This document shows positions 1 to 9,858 of a stretch of DNA of 64,000 nt, piece by piece. How positions within the stretch are numbered: the first letter of the stretch is position 1; each line of letters starts with the position of its first letter. This DNA is from Fructilactobacillus florum DSM 22689 = JCM 16035. GTDB lineage: Bacteria > Bacillota > Bacilli > Lactobacillales > Lactobacillaceae. A program made the translations under genes and the position numbers. The stretch is taken from assembly GCF_001436645.1 (NCBI RefSeq), contig NZ_AYZI01000001.1:124001-188000 (forward strand), written 5' to 3'. A model generated the notes under the pieces. The model was given only the letters and a program-made list of their open reading frames with translations. It made no database searches and was not told the DNA's origin.

Positions 1-560
1 TGCGCCGATTGAATGACGACATTGGTTTTTGTATCAATTAGTTTGATCTTAGCACGTGCCGCTCGTCCCCATAAAATGAAGACTACCGGTTCAGCTCGTT
101 GTGACAATTTGGCAATCGCATAGTCAGTCAGTGCTTCCCAGCCATGATTGCGATGAGAATAGGCTTGTCCCTGACGAACGGTGAGTACCGAATTTAAGAG
201 GAGCACTCCTTGTTCCGCCCAACTTTTTAGATAACCATGCTGAACGGGCTTAATCCCCAAATCATGTTCAAGTTCGAGATAAATATTGCGCAACGATGGC
301 GGGATCGAAACTCCCGGTGCCACAGCAAAGCTAAGCCCAATTGCTTGTTGTGGTTCATGATAGGGATCCTGCCCCAGGATAACTACCTTTGTTTTACTAA
401 AGGGTGTCCACTCAAACGCTTGAAAGATATGTTGCATAGCTGGATAAACTTGGTGCTGATTATACTCAGTAACCAAAAAACGCCGGAGTTCTTGATAATA
501 TGGCTTTTCAAATTCCGGCTCGAGCACCGGCCACCAGTCGTTAGCAATAAATTGTTTCAT
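1..560 (-). CDS. ung: Uracil-DNA glycosylase, C-terminus cut by window edge
   Basis: Removes uracil from DNA as the first step of base excision repair. 186 codons are visible from the ATG at 560. The frame stays open to the left edge, so the C-terminal part, including the HPSP DNA-intercalation loop, lies outside. The family signature GQDPYH is at residues 63-68, with Asp65 as the catalytic base, followed by the GLSFAV segment. The start is supported by GAGGTG five bases before the ATG, and a possible extended -10 (TGATAAAAT) lies just upstream. The gene follows the smpB terminator, so it is probably its own unit. Identification is secure from the signature; only completeness is unknown. Confidence 0.95.
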   Translation of the reverse strand, partial: MKQFIANDWWPVLEPEFEKPYYQELRRFLVTEYNQHQVYPAMQHIFQAFEWTPFSKTKVVILGQDPYHEPQQAIGLSFAVAPGVSIPPSLRNIYLELEHDLGIKPVQHGYLKSWAEQGVLLLNSVLTVRQGQAYSHRNHGWEALTDYAIAKLSQRAEPVVFILWGRAARAKIKLIDTKTNVVIQSA

Positions 561-590
561 GATTTCACCTCGTGCATATTTTATCATATC

Positions 591-624
591 AAAAGAAAAA
601 GCAGTGCGAGTTTCCGCATCTGCT
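591..624 (-). terminator. Intrinsic terminator after smpB
   Basis: A GC-rich stem (GCAG-TGCG pairing with CGCA-CTGC around a GAAACT loop) starts at the smpB stop codon. A run of T residues follows on the minus strand (591-600). It should end the secG/rnr/smpB transcripts before ung. Confidence 0.7.
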
Positions 625-1097
625 CAATAATGTTTCATAACACGCTCAATTTGTCTTTCTTGATCACGCTTTTTAAGCGTTTCTCGTTTGTCATAGACAT
701 GTTTTCCTTTGGCAACTCCAATTAAAACCTTTGCAAAATTGTGCTTGAGGTATACTTTTAACGGAACCACTGTTACACCCTTGGTTTGAACCGCTGTTGC
801 CAACCGCTTCAACTCCTGCTTGTGTAAGAGTAGCTTTCTTCGCCGGAGCGGGTCATGGTTAAACTGATTTCCTTCGGTGTACTCATTAATGTGAACATTC
901 ATTAAATAAGCTTCCCCAGCCCGCACTGCGACAAACCCATCTTTAAGATTTAAACGTCGATTACGAACTGATTTGATCTCAGTTCCAGTCAGCGCAATTC
1001 CGGCTTCATAGGTCTGTTCGATAAAATAATCATGCCGCGCTTTGCGATTGGTTGCCATCACATTGGTGTCTGCCTGATTGTGACGTTTTTTCGCCAT
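624..1097 (-). CDS. smpB: SsrA-binding protein SmpB
   Basis: Binds tmRNA and delivers it to stalled ribosomes for trans-translation. The 157 residues match the normal family length. Recognisable parts are the N-terminal [17 protein letters not shown] segment, GTEIKSVR, and the basic tail ending in RVMKHY, which folds in the ribosome decoding centre. It starts 14 bases after the end of rnr. This is the usual rnr-smpB pairing, in which RNase R degrades the faulty mRNA released by trans-translation. The ssrA gene itself is not in the window. Confidence 0.97.
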   Translation of the reverse strand: MAKKRHNQADTNVMATNRKARHDYFIEQTYEAGIALTGTEIKSVRNRRLNLKDGFVAVRAGEAYLMNVHINEYTEGNQFNHDPLRRRKLLLHKQELKRLATAVQTKGVTVVPLKVYLKHNFAKVLIGVAKGKHVYDKRETLKKRDQERQIERVMKHY

Positions 1098-1111
1098 TCC
1101 AATTCACCCTT

Positions 1112-3415
1112 TTATTTTCTTTTTTGAACAGTAAAACGGTGTCTAGTTCCAAGTTGTTTGCCATGTTTCTGCTTAACTGGCGATTGATGGCGCCGTTCGC
1201 CTTGACTTCCATGATGAGAAGCATGCGAGCGCGTTGGTAATAAATCTGTTTTCGGGGTGTTTTCGGGGTGTAAGATTTCAAAATCAACTGTACTTTGATC
1301 AACATCCACCGCCACACACTTCACTTGGATATCCTGACCAATTTTATAAGTTCGTTTGGTATTACTACCAACCAATGCCATATATTTATCAACATACTGA
1401 TAGTAATCATCTTTCATTCGGCTGATATGCACCAGACCTTCAACCGTGTTTGGCAATTCAATAAAAGCTCCAAACTTCATCACAGAACTGACTACTCCGT
1501 CGAATTCTTCTCCAATCCGATCGCTCATGTACTGGGCTTTCATCATGGCATCAACGTCGCGCTCTGTGGTAACCGCACGCCGTTCATTATCAGAACAGTT
1601 GGCGGCAATCTCATTTACCACCTCTGCATAGGTCTGCTTCGTAGTATCGTTGATTCCATGATCCAAATAATAGTGAATCAGACGATGAATAAACATATCC
1701 GGATACCGCCGAATTGGTGAGGTAAAGTGCGTATAGTACTGAGCCCCTAGCCCAAAATGACCTACACATTTGTCGGCATATTTAGCCTGTTGCATGCTCC
1801 GTAATAACATCACGGATACCATGCTTTCTTCCGGTGTCCCGGCAACCTTAGTCAACACATTTTGTAACGTCTTCGGTTGCAGATGATCAGGATCAGCCTT
1901 AACGTTAATCCCAAATGCAGTTAAAAATTCAAAAAATGACTTGACGCGAGTTGCATCTGGATTTTCATGTATTCGATAAATAAACGGAACCTTTGCCTTA
2001 TGATAAGTCTCGGCCACGGTTTCATTAGCAGCTAACATGAATGATTCCACTAAGCGCTCAGCTACCCCACGATTCCGTAACTGAATGTCAATGGGATGAC
2101 CATTTTGATCGACAATAATTTTGGCTTCATCATCATTAAAATCAATGGCGCCTCGACGTCGGCGTGAACGATATAAGATGCGATGAAGCTCACCCATCGC
2201 ATCAAACATTGGCACCAAATCTTCATATTGCTTCCGAACAGCGGCGTCTTTAGTTTCCAAGATGGCATTAACAGCGTTATAAGTCATTCGTTTAGTCGAA
2301 CGCATCACACTAGGATGAATTCGTGATCGAATCACTTTCCCCTGAGGATTGATCTCCATCTCACAACTCATACAGAGACGTAATTCACCCTCATTTAACG
2401 AACAAATTCCATTTGAGAGGCGCCGCGGGAGCATTGGAATCACTCGATCGGTTAAATAAACCGACGTGCCTCGCTTATAGGCTTCGCGATCCAACAGACT
2501 CCCTTGTTTAACATAATGACTCACATCGGCAATGTGAACTCCTAAATGATAATTCCCATTCGGTAATTTCCACGCAGTGACCGCATCATCCAAATCTTTG
2601 GATTCTTCAGCATCAATCGTCACCAATTGCTGGTCAGTGATGTCTTCGCGGTTTTTCATTTCTTCTGGTAAGACATGGTCAGGAATGGCATCGGCTTCCT
2701 CCATGACATCCTCAGGGAATTGGGATGGAACATCATTAGCATAAACAATCTGTAAAATATCAATTCCCGGATCATCGACACTTCCGATAACTTGTTTAGC
2801 CACCCCGACTAGGTATTCTGGATGCTCATTGCTTGGATACTCAGTGATGTCACAAGTAACTACCTCACCAGGAGTTGGATGCAAACCAGCATCGGCAACG
2901 TAAAAGCGATAACCAGCTAGTTTTTTATCTTTTAATTTAATTTGACCCACAAAACCTAGGTCGTTATTGGTTTTAAAAAATTCGCCCACCACGTGATCGT
3001 AGTGATGTTCCAGAATTTTAACTACCTGTCCCTGAGGCCCGCGATCCGTTTTTTGATCAGCTGGTTTCAGCACTTGCATTGCAACCCGATCCAAGTTCAT
3101 TGCCCGTAACGTCAAATCAGGGGCAACAAAAGCATCCGGCTGTTCTTCGTCATATGCCACAAACCCAAAGCCTTTAGGGTTTGAATGAAAGACTCCTTCA
3201 AATTTCAGCTCAGCCGGATTTAGTTTAAAACTTCCATCACCTGTAACTAGCACAAGTGCTTGACGCTCTAAATCAGCCAGTTCTTGAATAATCAGTTTGA
3301 AGGCCGCTGATCCATGATATCCAAGGGCGTCCGCCAATTTTTCCACTGTATAACTTCGTTCAGGATGAGCCCGCAGCTCCGTTTCTAGTTCATACTTTAA
3401 TTCATTATCATGCAC
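1112..3415 (-). CDS. rnr: Ribonuclease R
   Basis: Processive 3'-5' exoribonuclease that degrades structured RNA and acts with SmpB/tmRNA. 767 residues. Domain order is an N-terminal winged helix (about 1-75), cold-shock domains (about 80-230), the RNB catalytic domain (about 265-585, with the metal-binding EESKDLDDAV segment and the IRRYPD segment), an S1 domain (about 635-715) and a Lys/Arg/His-rich tail. The start is GTG at 3415, chosen because GAGG lies eight bases upstream and the frame has no better ATG. Downstream of secG, in the Bacillus/Lactobacillus order secG-rnr-smpB. Confidence 0.97.
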   Translation of the reverse strand: MHDNELKYELETELRAHPERSYTVEKLADALGYHGSAAFKLIIQELADLERQALVLVTGDGSFKLNPAELKFEGVFHSNPKGFGFVAYDEEQPDAFVAPDLTLRAMNLDRVAMQVLKPADQKTDRGPQGQVVKILEHHYDHVVGEFFKTNNDLGFVGQIKLKDKKLAGYRFYVADAGLHPTPGEVVTCDITEYPSNEHPEYLVGVAKQVIGSVDDPGIDILQIVYANDVPSQFPEDVMEEADAIPDHVLPEEMKNREDITDQQLVTIDAEESKDLDDAVTAWKLPNGNYHLGVHIADVSHYVKQGSLLDREAYKRGTSVYLTDRVIPMLPRRLSNGICSLNEGELRLCMSCEMEINPQGKVIRSRIHPSVMRSTKRMTYNAVNAILETKDAAVRKQYEDLVPMFDAMGELHRILYRSRRRRGAIDFNDDEAKIIVDQNGHPIDIQLRNRGVAERLVESFMLAANETVAETYHKAKVPFIYRIHENPDATRVKSFFEFLTAFGINVKADPDHLQPKTLQNVLTKVAGTPEESMVSVMLLRSMQQAKYADKCVGHFGLGAQYYTHFTSPIRRYPDMFIHRLIHYYLDHGINDTTKQTYAEVVNEIAANCSDNERRAVTTERDVDAMMKAQYMSDRIGEEFDGVVSSVMKFGAFIELPNTVEGLVHISRMKDDYYQYVDKYMALVGSNTKRTYKIGQDIQVKCVAVDVDQSTVDFEILHPENTPKTDLLPTRSHASHHGSQGERRHQSPVKQKHGKQLGTRHRFTVQKRK

Positions 3416-3467
3416 AATTATTTCCTCTTATTATTCTTAATTTTCCAATTATCATGTTTTACTTTTA

Positions 3468-3499
3468 ATAAAAAAAACTCCTGTAGTTACAGGAGTTTC
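3468..3499 (-). terminator. Intrinsic terminator after secG
   Basis: Perfect stem ACTCCTGTA/TACAGGAGT followed by eight T residues on the minus strand. It sits between secG and rnr, so rnr-smpB would rely on read-through or an additional promoter. Confidence 0.8.
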
Positions 3500-3503
3500 A
3501 TAA

Positions 3504-3740
3504 TTAGCGTTGTGCCATCATCATTAACAGTAATGCGATTGCAAAAAACAAAATACCCAGTACCACCGTAACTTTTTGAATGAAGGACTCAAAGCCTCGT
3601 GATTTTGACTCCGAGAACAAATCACTTGCTCCACCCGAAAAAGATGACATTGCATCGTTATTTTTAGAAGGCTGCATTAGCACTGCCATAATAATCAAAA
3701 CACTGACAATCCAAAGTGCCACCATTAAGAAGTTAGCCAC
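3504..3740 (-). CDS. secG: Protein-export translocase subunit SecG
   Basis: Small membrane subunit of the SecYEG channel that assists SecA-driven export. 78 residues with two hydrophobic segments (about 4-22 and 57-75) flanking the conserved loop with GGASDLF and a Lys/Arg-containing SRGFESF stretch. GTG start with AGGAGG seven bases upstream. A possible extended -10 (TGTTACAAT, minus strand, about 3790) suggests its own promoter after the eno terminator. secA, another Sec component, lies at 26651-29017. Confidence 0.93.
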   Translation of the reverse strand: MANFLMVALWIVSVLIIMAVLMQPSKNNDAMSSFSGGASDLFSESKSRGFESFIQKVTVVLGILFFAIALLLMMMAQR

Positions 3741-3858
3741 AATATTCCTCCTAACTACTTAGTCAAAGACCATACAACTCCTGTCTATGATTGTAACACA
3801 ACCCATTATTTTCTTCTACGGTTTCTCTCATTTGCCCAAATGTTAATAATTATTCAAA

Positions 3859-3888
3859 ATAAAAAAGCCTTCAGTTCTGAAGGCTTTT
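3859..3888 (-). terminator. Intrinsic terminator after eno
   Basis: Stem AAGCCTTCAG/CTGAAGGCTT with A and T tracts on both sides. It ends the glycolytic transcript. Confidence 0.85.
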
Positions 3889-3892
3889 TGAA

Positions 3893-5224
<1,332 letters not shown>

Positions 5225-5301
5225 TTAGTAGTTTTTTAAAACTTTTCCTAAATCCACTCTAATTTTACATTTTTTAAAACGGCTTTGCAATCTAAAACCG
5301 C

Positions 5302-6066
5302 CTATTTCAGCGTTTCAAAGTTGGCTAATTTTAAGAACTCAGCCGGATTCACACTAGCCTTTCCTGCTAGTACTCCATCGATGTTGGGTTCAGCCATCAA
5401 ATCTTTAATATTTTCATCAGTAACGCTACCGCCATACAGAATTCGAGTTTGATCAGCAACTTCATCCGAATAAAGATCCGCTACCGTCTGCCGAATTAAG
5501 TAGCAACCATCCTCCGCTTCTTGACTAGGGGCACTGTGACCAGTACCAATTGCCCAGCTCGGTTCATAGGCAATTATTAGCTTGCTAGCATCCGTCGCTG
5601 ACACTCCTCGAAGGGCTGCTGTAACTTGCCCAACTGCCCATGAAACCCGATCACCGTTTTCAAAGCGGCCCATCGTTTCATCGCAACACAAGATTGGCGT
5701 CATTTGATTTTTAAACACCGCTTGGACTTTCTTATTAATGATATCATCGGTTTCATTAAAATACTTACGCCGCTCCGAATGACCAACAATCACATAGGGA
5801 ATTGCAAGTTCTCGTAAAGCTTTGGGACTTACTTCTCCAGTATAGGCCCCTTCGTCACGATAAAAACAATTTTCCGCAGCAATTTGTACCGGACCGTCTC
5901 CTTGAACTGCCTGCATGGAAGTCAAAAAAAGCGGAGATGCCGCAATTACGGTTTCAACCGCCGAACGTGGCGGTAATTTTGGTTGAATTTTTTGCACAAA
6001 GGCAACAGCAGCTGTCGGAGTTAAATTCATTTTCCAATTGCCACCAATAAACGGAATTCTTGTCAT
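5302..6066 (-). CDS. tpiA: Triosephosphate isomerase
   Basis: Interconverts dihydroxyacetone phosphate and glyceraldehyde-3-phosphate. Starting at the ATG at 6066 gives 254 residues with the normal N-terminus [22 protein letters not shown] lies seven bases upstream, so an in-frame ATG 24 bases earlier is rejected. Catalytic residues are visible: Lys12 in NWKMN, His in GHSERR, Glu in [11 protein letters not shown], and the phosphate-binding GGSV near the end. It follows pgk after an intergenic hairpin that may lower its expression relative to the upstream genes. Confidence 0.98.
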   Translation of the reverse strand: MTRIPFIGGNWKMNLTPTAAVAFVQKIQPKLPPRSAVETVIAASPLFLTSMQAVQGDGPVQIAAENCFYRDEGAYTGEVSPKALRELAIPYVIVGHSERRKYFNETDDIINKKVQAVFKNQMTPILCCDETMGRFENGDRVSWAVGQVTAALRGVSATDASKLIIAYEPSWAIGTGHSAPSQEAEDGCYLIRQTVADLYSDEVADQTRILYGGSVTDENIKDLMAEPNIDGVLAGKASVNPAEFLKLANFETLK

Positions 6067-6137
6067 TGCAAGCTCACCTCTTGACCACATCTAGTAACTT
6101 AATTCTAATTGATTGCTTCCAAAAGTACCAGTCTTAA

Positions 6138-6170
6138 CAAAAAAACTGCCAACTTTTTGACAGTTTATTT
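6138..6170 (-). terminator. Hairpin with T tract between pgk and tpiA
   Basis: Stem AACTGTC/GGCAGTT (one G-U pair) followed by TTTTTTTG on the minus strand. It has the form of an intrinsic terminator inside the glycolytic cluster and probably acts as a partial terminator. Confidence 0.6.
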
Positions 6171-6175
6171 TGTTA

Positions 6176-7390
6176 CTATTTATTTGAAATGCAAGCAATT
6201 CCTGGAAGCGTCTTTCCTTCAAGATATTCTAAAGAAGCTCCCCCACCAGTCGAGATATGGGTTAACTTGTCAGCCACCCCTAACTGTTTAACTGCTGCTG
6301 TCGAATCGCCTCCACCTACAATCGTCGTGGCATCATCGAGCGTTCCTAAGAAACGACCGATTGATAAGGTTCCTTCAGCAAATTTTGGCATTTCAAAGAC
6401 GCCCATCGGTCCATTCCAAACGACCGTCTTAGCATCTGCCAACACTCGTTCAAAAAGTTGAATCGATTTTGGTCCGATGTCAAGCGCCATCATTCCATTT
6501 GGAATTGAACCATCGACTACTTCAGGGTTGGCATCATTATCAAATTTATCAGCGATGACGGAGTCAACTGGTAGAACGATCTTATCGCCACCTTTTTGCA
6601 AAATTTCTTTTGCAACTGCGATCTTATCATTTTCAACCAATGAATTTCCGATCCCAATCCCCTTGGCAGCGTAGAAAGTGTAGGTCATTCCCCCACCGAT
6701 AATAATTTTGTCAGCTTTTTCAAGTAAGTTGTCGATTACGCCAATCTTGTCAGAAACTTTGGCACCACCTAAAATTGCCACAAAGGGATGTTTGGGATGA
6801 TCAACAGCATTCCCTAAGAACTTGATTTCCTTCTCCATTAAAAAGCCCGCAGCAACTGGTTTGTGTTCCTGTTCCATGGCAGTTGCAATTCCGACATTGG
6901 AAGCATGACTTCGATGCGCAGTCCCAAAAGCATCATTAACAAACATATCACCAAGTGAAGCCCAATAAGCCCCAAGCTTAGGATCGTTGCCAGACTCGCG
7001 CTTAACCTGTTCACCATCAACCACATCTTGATACCGCGTGTTTTCAGCTAGCAAGATTTGTCCATCTTGAAGCTGAGCAATGGCCTCTTCGAGCTGAGGA
7101 CCCTCGTTCACCGGCACAAAGGTAACTGGTTTATTAATTAGTTTGGCTAATTTTTCAGCAACGGGACGCAAGGATAGCCCCGGCTTGTCGGCCTCAGATT
7201 TGATTCTTCCTAAGTGTGAAAACAGGATCGCTTTCCCACCATTATCAGTGACCCACTTAATCGTCGGAATCGCAGCAACAATTCGATTATCGTCACCAAC
7301 TACCCCATCTTTAATGGGAACATTAAAATCAACCCGCATGAGGACTTTTTTATCCTTAACATCTAAATCATTAACAATTAATTTATCCAT
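6176..7390 (-). CDS. pgk: Phosphoglycerate kinase
   Basis: Makes ATP from 1,3-bisphosphoglycerate in glycolysis. 404 residues, slightly longer than the typical 394-398. The N-domain substrate motif ([14 protein letters not shown], then FSHLGR) and the C-domain nucleotide motif ([10 protein letters not shown] and [12 protein letters not shown]) are intact. ATG start with a GGAGG-type site upstream. It lies 84 bases after gap, separated by a very stable hairpin. Confidence 0.98.
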   Translation of the reverse strand: MDKLIVNDLDVKDKKVLMRVDFNVPIKDGVVGDDNRIVAAIPTIKWVTDNGGKAILFSHLGRIKSEADKPGLSLRPVAEKLAKLINKPVTFVPVNEGPQLEEAIAQLQDGQILLAENTRYQDVVDGEQVKRESGNDPKLGAYWASLGDMFVNDAFGTAHRSHASNVGIATAMEQEHKPVAAGFLMEKEIKFLGNAVDHPKHPFVAILGGAKVSDKIGVIDNLLEKADKIIIGGGMTYTFYAAKGIGIGNSLVENDKIAVAKEILQKGGDKIVLPVDSVIADKFDNDANPEVVDGSIPNGMMALDIGPKSIQLFERVLADAKTVVWNGPMGVFEMPKFAEGTLSIGRFLGTLDDATTIVGGGDSTAAVKQLGVADKLTHISTGGGASLEYLEGKTLPGIACISNK

Positions 7391-7420
7391 CGTGGTTCCT
7401 CCAACTTCTCTGCTAAATAA

Positions 7421-7455
7421 GAAAGGCGGGGGAGGTTTTCCCTCCTCCGCCTTCT
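7421..7455 (-). terminator. Very stable GC-rich hairpin between gap and pgk
   Basis: About 13 base pairs (GGCGG.GGAGG against CCTCC.CCGCC) around a TTTTC-type loop. On the minus strand it is followed by TTTCTTATTT, a poor T tract. It could be a partial terminator or a 3' stabiliser of the gap message; the sequence alone does not decide. Confidence 0.55.
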
Positions 7456-7474
7456 CAAATCAAGATTCAAAAAC

Positions 7475-8479
7475 TTAGATTGTAGCAAATTTTTGTAACG
7501 TACGAACCATGTTACAAGTGAAGCCCCATTCGTTGTCATACCAAGCAACTGTCTTAACTAATTGCAAATCACCATTTTCAGTGATTTCAGTTTGGCTAGG
7601 GTCAAAGACAGAACCGTGATCGTCGCCGATAATGTCGCTTGAAACAATCTCATCATCAGTGTAACCAAATGAATCGCTTTCGTGTTTCTTCATCGCTTCA
7701 TTGATTTCATCAGCAGTTACGTTTTTGTCTAATACGGAAACTAATTCCGTCAAAGAACCATCAACAACTTGAGAACGTTGTGCGTGTCCCTGTAAAACAC
7801 CGTCAAGTTCTGGAATAACCAAACCAATAGCTTTGGCAGCACCTGATGAATGTGGAATCGTGTTCACAGCAGCAGCCCGATTGTTACGGAACTTGCCACT
7901 GCGAGGACCATCTTGTAATGACTGAGAAGCAGTATAGGCATGAATCGTAGTCATCGTACCCAGCTTAACCCCAAATTCTTTGTTCAACCAGTATGCCATT
8001 GGAGCTAAACAACTCGTAGTACAAGAACCAGCAGAAACGATCTTGTCATCATGTTCCAAAGTGTCTAAGTTAACGCCAGGAACAACCGTCCGCATTGCAC
8101 CAGCTGGAGCAGAAACTAGTACCCGTTTAGCACCAGCATCTAAATGTGCTTGTGCCTTGTCTTTAGAAGTGTAGAAACCAGTACATTCAAGAACAAAGTC
8201 GACACCATCGTTCTTAACCCATGGAATGTTTTTGGCATCACGTTCAGCATAAACTGGAATTCGTTTGCCATCAACGATGATTGCATCTTCAGTGGACTCT
8301 ACTTTGCCAGGAAAACGACCATGAACAGAGTCATACTTCAATAGGTAAGCTAACATTGAAGGGGTCGTTAAGTCGTTAATTGCGGCAACTTCAATCCCCT
8401 CGGAGTTTAATTGACTAATGCGTCTAAATGCTAGACGACCAATTCTTCCGAAACCATTAATACCAATCTTTGTAGTCAT
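7475..8479 (-). CDS. gap: Glyceraldehyde-3-phosphate dehydrogenase (type I)
   Basis: NAD-dependent oxidation of glyceraldehyde-3-phosphate, the entry of the lower glycolytic pathway. 334 residues. N-terminal Rossmann motif [15 protein letters not shown]; catalytic Cys in [13 protein letters not shown]-terminal WYDNEWGF, typical of the phosphorylating NAD enzyme. First gene of the cluster, with its own promoter at 8523-8551. The central glycolytic repressor gene cggR, which precedes gap in Bacillus and several lactobacilli, is absent: the upstream DNA holds only the promoter and a tRNA. Confidence 0.98.
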   Translation of the reverse strand: MTTKIGINGFGRIGRLAFRRISQLNSEGIEVAAINDLTTPSMLAYLLKYDSVHGRFPGKVESTEDAIIVDGKRIPVYAERDAKNIPWVKNDGVDFVLECTGFYTSKDKAQAHLDAGAKRVLVSAPAGAMRTVVPGVNLDTLEHDDKIVSAGSCTTSCLAPMAYWLNKEFGVKLGTMTTIHAYTASQSLQDGPRSGKFRNNRAAAVNTIPHSSGAAKAIGLVIPELDGVLQGHAQRSQVVDGSLTELVSVLDKNVTADEINEAMKKHESDSFGYTDDEIVSSDIIGDDHGSVFDPSQTEITENGDLQLVKTVAWYDNEWGFTCNMVRTLQKFATI

Positions 8480-8522
8480 AAAAGGTTTCCTCCCTCAAAT
8501 ACTTTAATATAATACAGTAGTT

Positions 8523-8551
8523 ATTTTAGCACTTCGCAACCGATTTGTCAG
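8523..8551 (-). promoter_or_regulatory. Promoter of the gap-pgk-tpiA-eno cluster
   Basis: CTGACA (-35), a 17-base spacer and TAAAAT (-10) preceded by TGC (extended -10), reading on the minus strand about 44 bases before the gap ATG. Both hexamers match five of six consensus positions. No clear operator palindrome was seen between it and gap. Confidence 0.7.
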
Positions 8552-8620
8552 TGATTTCAATCGACTTAGTTGCCCACCCGTTTCGAACCACTAGCATTGT
8601 TTCAATCTAGCAAAAACTGC

Positions 8621-8649
8621 TTGCCAGATAATCAAGTTTCCTGTATAGT
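8621..8649 (+). promoter_or_regulatory. Promoter of tRNA-Arg
   Basis: TTGCCA, 17 bases, TATAGT, ending 18 bases before the mature tRNA start. Confidence 0.75.
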
Positions 8650-8667
8650 ATTAACCGTAGTTTGTTT

Positions 8668-8739
8668 GCACTCCTAGTGTAATGGATAGCACGTAAGATT
8701 CCGGTTCTTGAGATCCCGGTTCGACTCCGGGGGAGTGCA
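8668..8739 (+). tRNA. tRNA-Arg (anticodon CCG)
   Basis: A full cloverleaf can be folded. The acceptor stem is GCACTCC/GGAGTGC with discriminator A. The anticodon stem TAAGA/TCTTG carries loop TTCCGGT with anticodon CCG, reading CGG. The T arm is CCCGG-TTCGACT-CCGGG. The CCA end is not encoded. It is a single gene with its own promoter and terminator, between gap and an unrelated membrane-protein gene. Confidence 0.93.
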
Positions 8740-8744
8740 TCAAT

Positions 8745-8784
8745 AAAAAAGAGGCGTTGATAATCACCAACGCCTCTTTTTTAT
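8745..8784. terminator. Bidirectional terminator (tRNA-Arg and the 8817-9653 gene)
   Basis: Stem GAGGCGTTG/CAACGCCTC flanked by six A residues on one side and seven T residues on the other. It can stop the tRNA transcript and also the converging minus-strand transcript. Confidence 0.85.
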
Positions 8785-8816
8785 TGTAACCATTTATCTC
8801 AACTGGATTTATTTTA

Positions 8817-9653
8817 TCAAAAAAATAGTCTCTTAAAATAATTAAAAATTGGACTATAAATTACATAATAAAAATCCATTGAATATAATATGGACGATGA
8901 TAACCAAAACCCAACCGTTACGTAAAACTTGTCGAGGCGACCATAATTTTTATTTGTAAACAACATGCTAACCGCACCTAAAAAGTTAACCCCCAAACCG
9001 ATCATCAGTAATAGGGTGCTTATAGATAAAACATTTATTCCGATCGGTCCCATCAGAAAAATCAGCGATACAACAAACAACAAGGAAGAAAGATTCAAAA
9101 ATGTTGCGAGTTGATTAAGCATAGCCAAAAGTGATAACTGATTTTTCATCACTAAGCGAAGGATCACAAATAAAAGTAGTGGGGCACCCACCACCATAAT
9201 GATTACAAACTCACCAAGCATTTTAGTCAGTTGATCATCTAATCCTCGCAGAAGCGATTTATTAACAGTAACTTGCATAATTAACATAAGTATTGAAAAA
9301 ATCAGTATTCCGTTAATGATTAATGCAATAATTCCAAAATTAGACTTTGAATTCGGCTGATAGCTTAGCGGGTGCTTAATAGATGCAAACCAACGATTCC
9401 ACCATTTTGTTACCTTAGTTTTGCTTGGCTCCATGGATTCGTTCAAGGTTGCCGAGCTTACCATGCTACCACTGGTTTCAGAACTACTAATCGAACTGAC
9501 TGATTGGCTAGCAGCAAGACTTGCTTGCGAATTAACTGCCGTACTTGTTTTGACACTATCTGATTGTTGACTTAAATCCAAAGATGCTCCACAATTCTTA
9601 CAAAATTTTGCTTGCGGATTGTTGAGAGTATGGCACTTGGAACATGTAATCAT
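8817..9653 (-). CDS. Zinc-ribbon multi-pass membrane protein, function unknown
   Basis: I do not recognise a characterised homologue. 278 residues. An N-terminal zinc ribbon has Cys4, Cys7, Cys18 and Cys21 (CSKC...CKNC). A Ser/Thr/Ala-rich linker follows (about 30-75), then a short Trp-rich basic stretch (WWNRWFASIKHP, 84-95), and about five hydrophobic segments (about 106-130, 148-168, 183-202, 208-233, 244-268). This layout (cytoplasmic zinc ribbon, flexible linker, membrane domain) recurs in uncharacterised Firmicute proteins. It is monocistronic between clpP and the tRNA. Base composition is more AT-rich than its neighbours. A membrane sensor or a partner-binding protein is possible, but that is a guess. 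Confidence 0.8.
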   Translation of the reverse strand: MITCSKCHTLNNPQAKFCKNCGASLDLSQQSDSVKTSTAVNSQASLAASQSVSSISSSETSGSMVSSATLNESMEPSKTKVTKWWNRWFASIKHPLSYQPNSKSNFGIIALIINGILIFSILMLIMQVTVNKSLLRGLDDQLTKMLGEFVIIMVVGAPLLLFVILRLVMKNQLSLLAMLNQLATFLNLSSLLFVVSLIFLMGPIGINVLSISTLLLMIGLGVNFLGAVSMLFTNKNYGRLDKFYVTVGFWLSSSILYSMDFYYVIYSPIFNYFKRLFF

Positions 9654-9686
9654 ATTTATTCTCCGTTCTTACAATAGATTTGATTA

Positions 9687-9714
9687 TACTATTTATAGCT
9701 TAAGTACTATTTAT
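9687..9714. repeat. Direct repeat TACTATTTAT x2 in the 8817-9653 upstream region
   Basis: TACTATTTAT occurs at 9687-9696 and 9705-9714 with an 18-base period, just upstream of the zinc-ribbon membrane protein gene. The minus-strand copies contain or abut TATAAT-like sequence, so this may simply be AT-rich promoter DNA. Confidence 0.4.
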
Positions 9715-9778
9715 ATTTTAATATATTAACTACTATAAAACTAGTCCCATTGGAAATTATCTAAAACAAGCCAATAAA

Positions 9779-9794
9779 TTGACCTTATTTGACC
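9779..9794 (+). promoter_or_regulatory. CtsR operator of clpP
   Basis: The minus strand reads GGTCAAATAAGGTCAA, matching the CtsR heptad direct repeat GGTCAAA-N3-GGTCAAA except for the last base. It overlaps the -35 element of the clpP promoter, so bound CtsR would block RNA polymerase. ctsR itself is not in the window. Confidence 0.9.
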
Positions 9795-9807
9795 AAGGTT
9801 GTATGAT
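9779..9807 (+). promoter_or_regulatory. Promoter of clpP
   Basis: TTGACC, 17 bases, TATGAT; both hexamers match five of six positions. It lies 52 bases before the chosen clpP start and shows that an in-frame ATG at 9799 cannot be the start. Confidence 0.8.
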
Positions 9808-9858
9808 AAGAATACGAATTTAATAATTCAATCTAATTATGAAAGAAGCGAAGTTATT

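Noticed and set aside
237-725. Open frames on the strand opposite to ung/smpB (and similar frames opposite rnr, uvrA, groEL)
   Set aside because: They overlap confident genes, have no ribosome sites and show no recognisable protein features.
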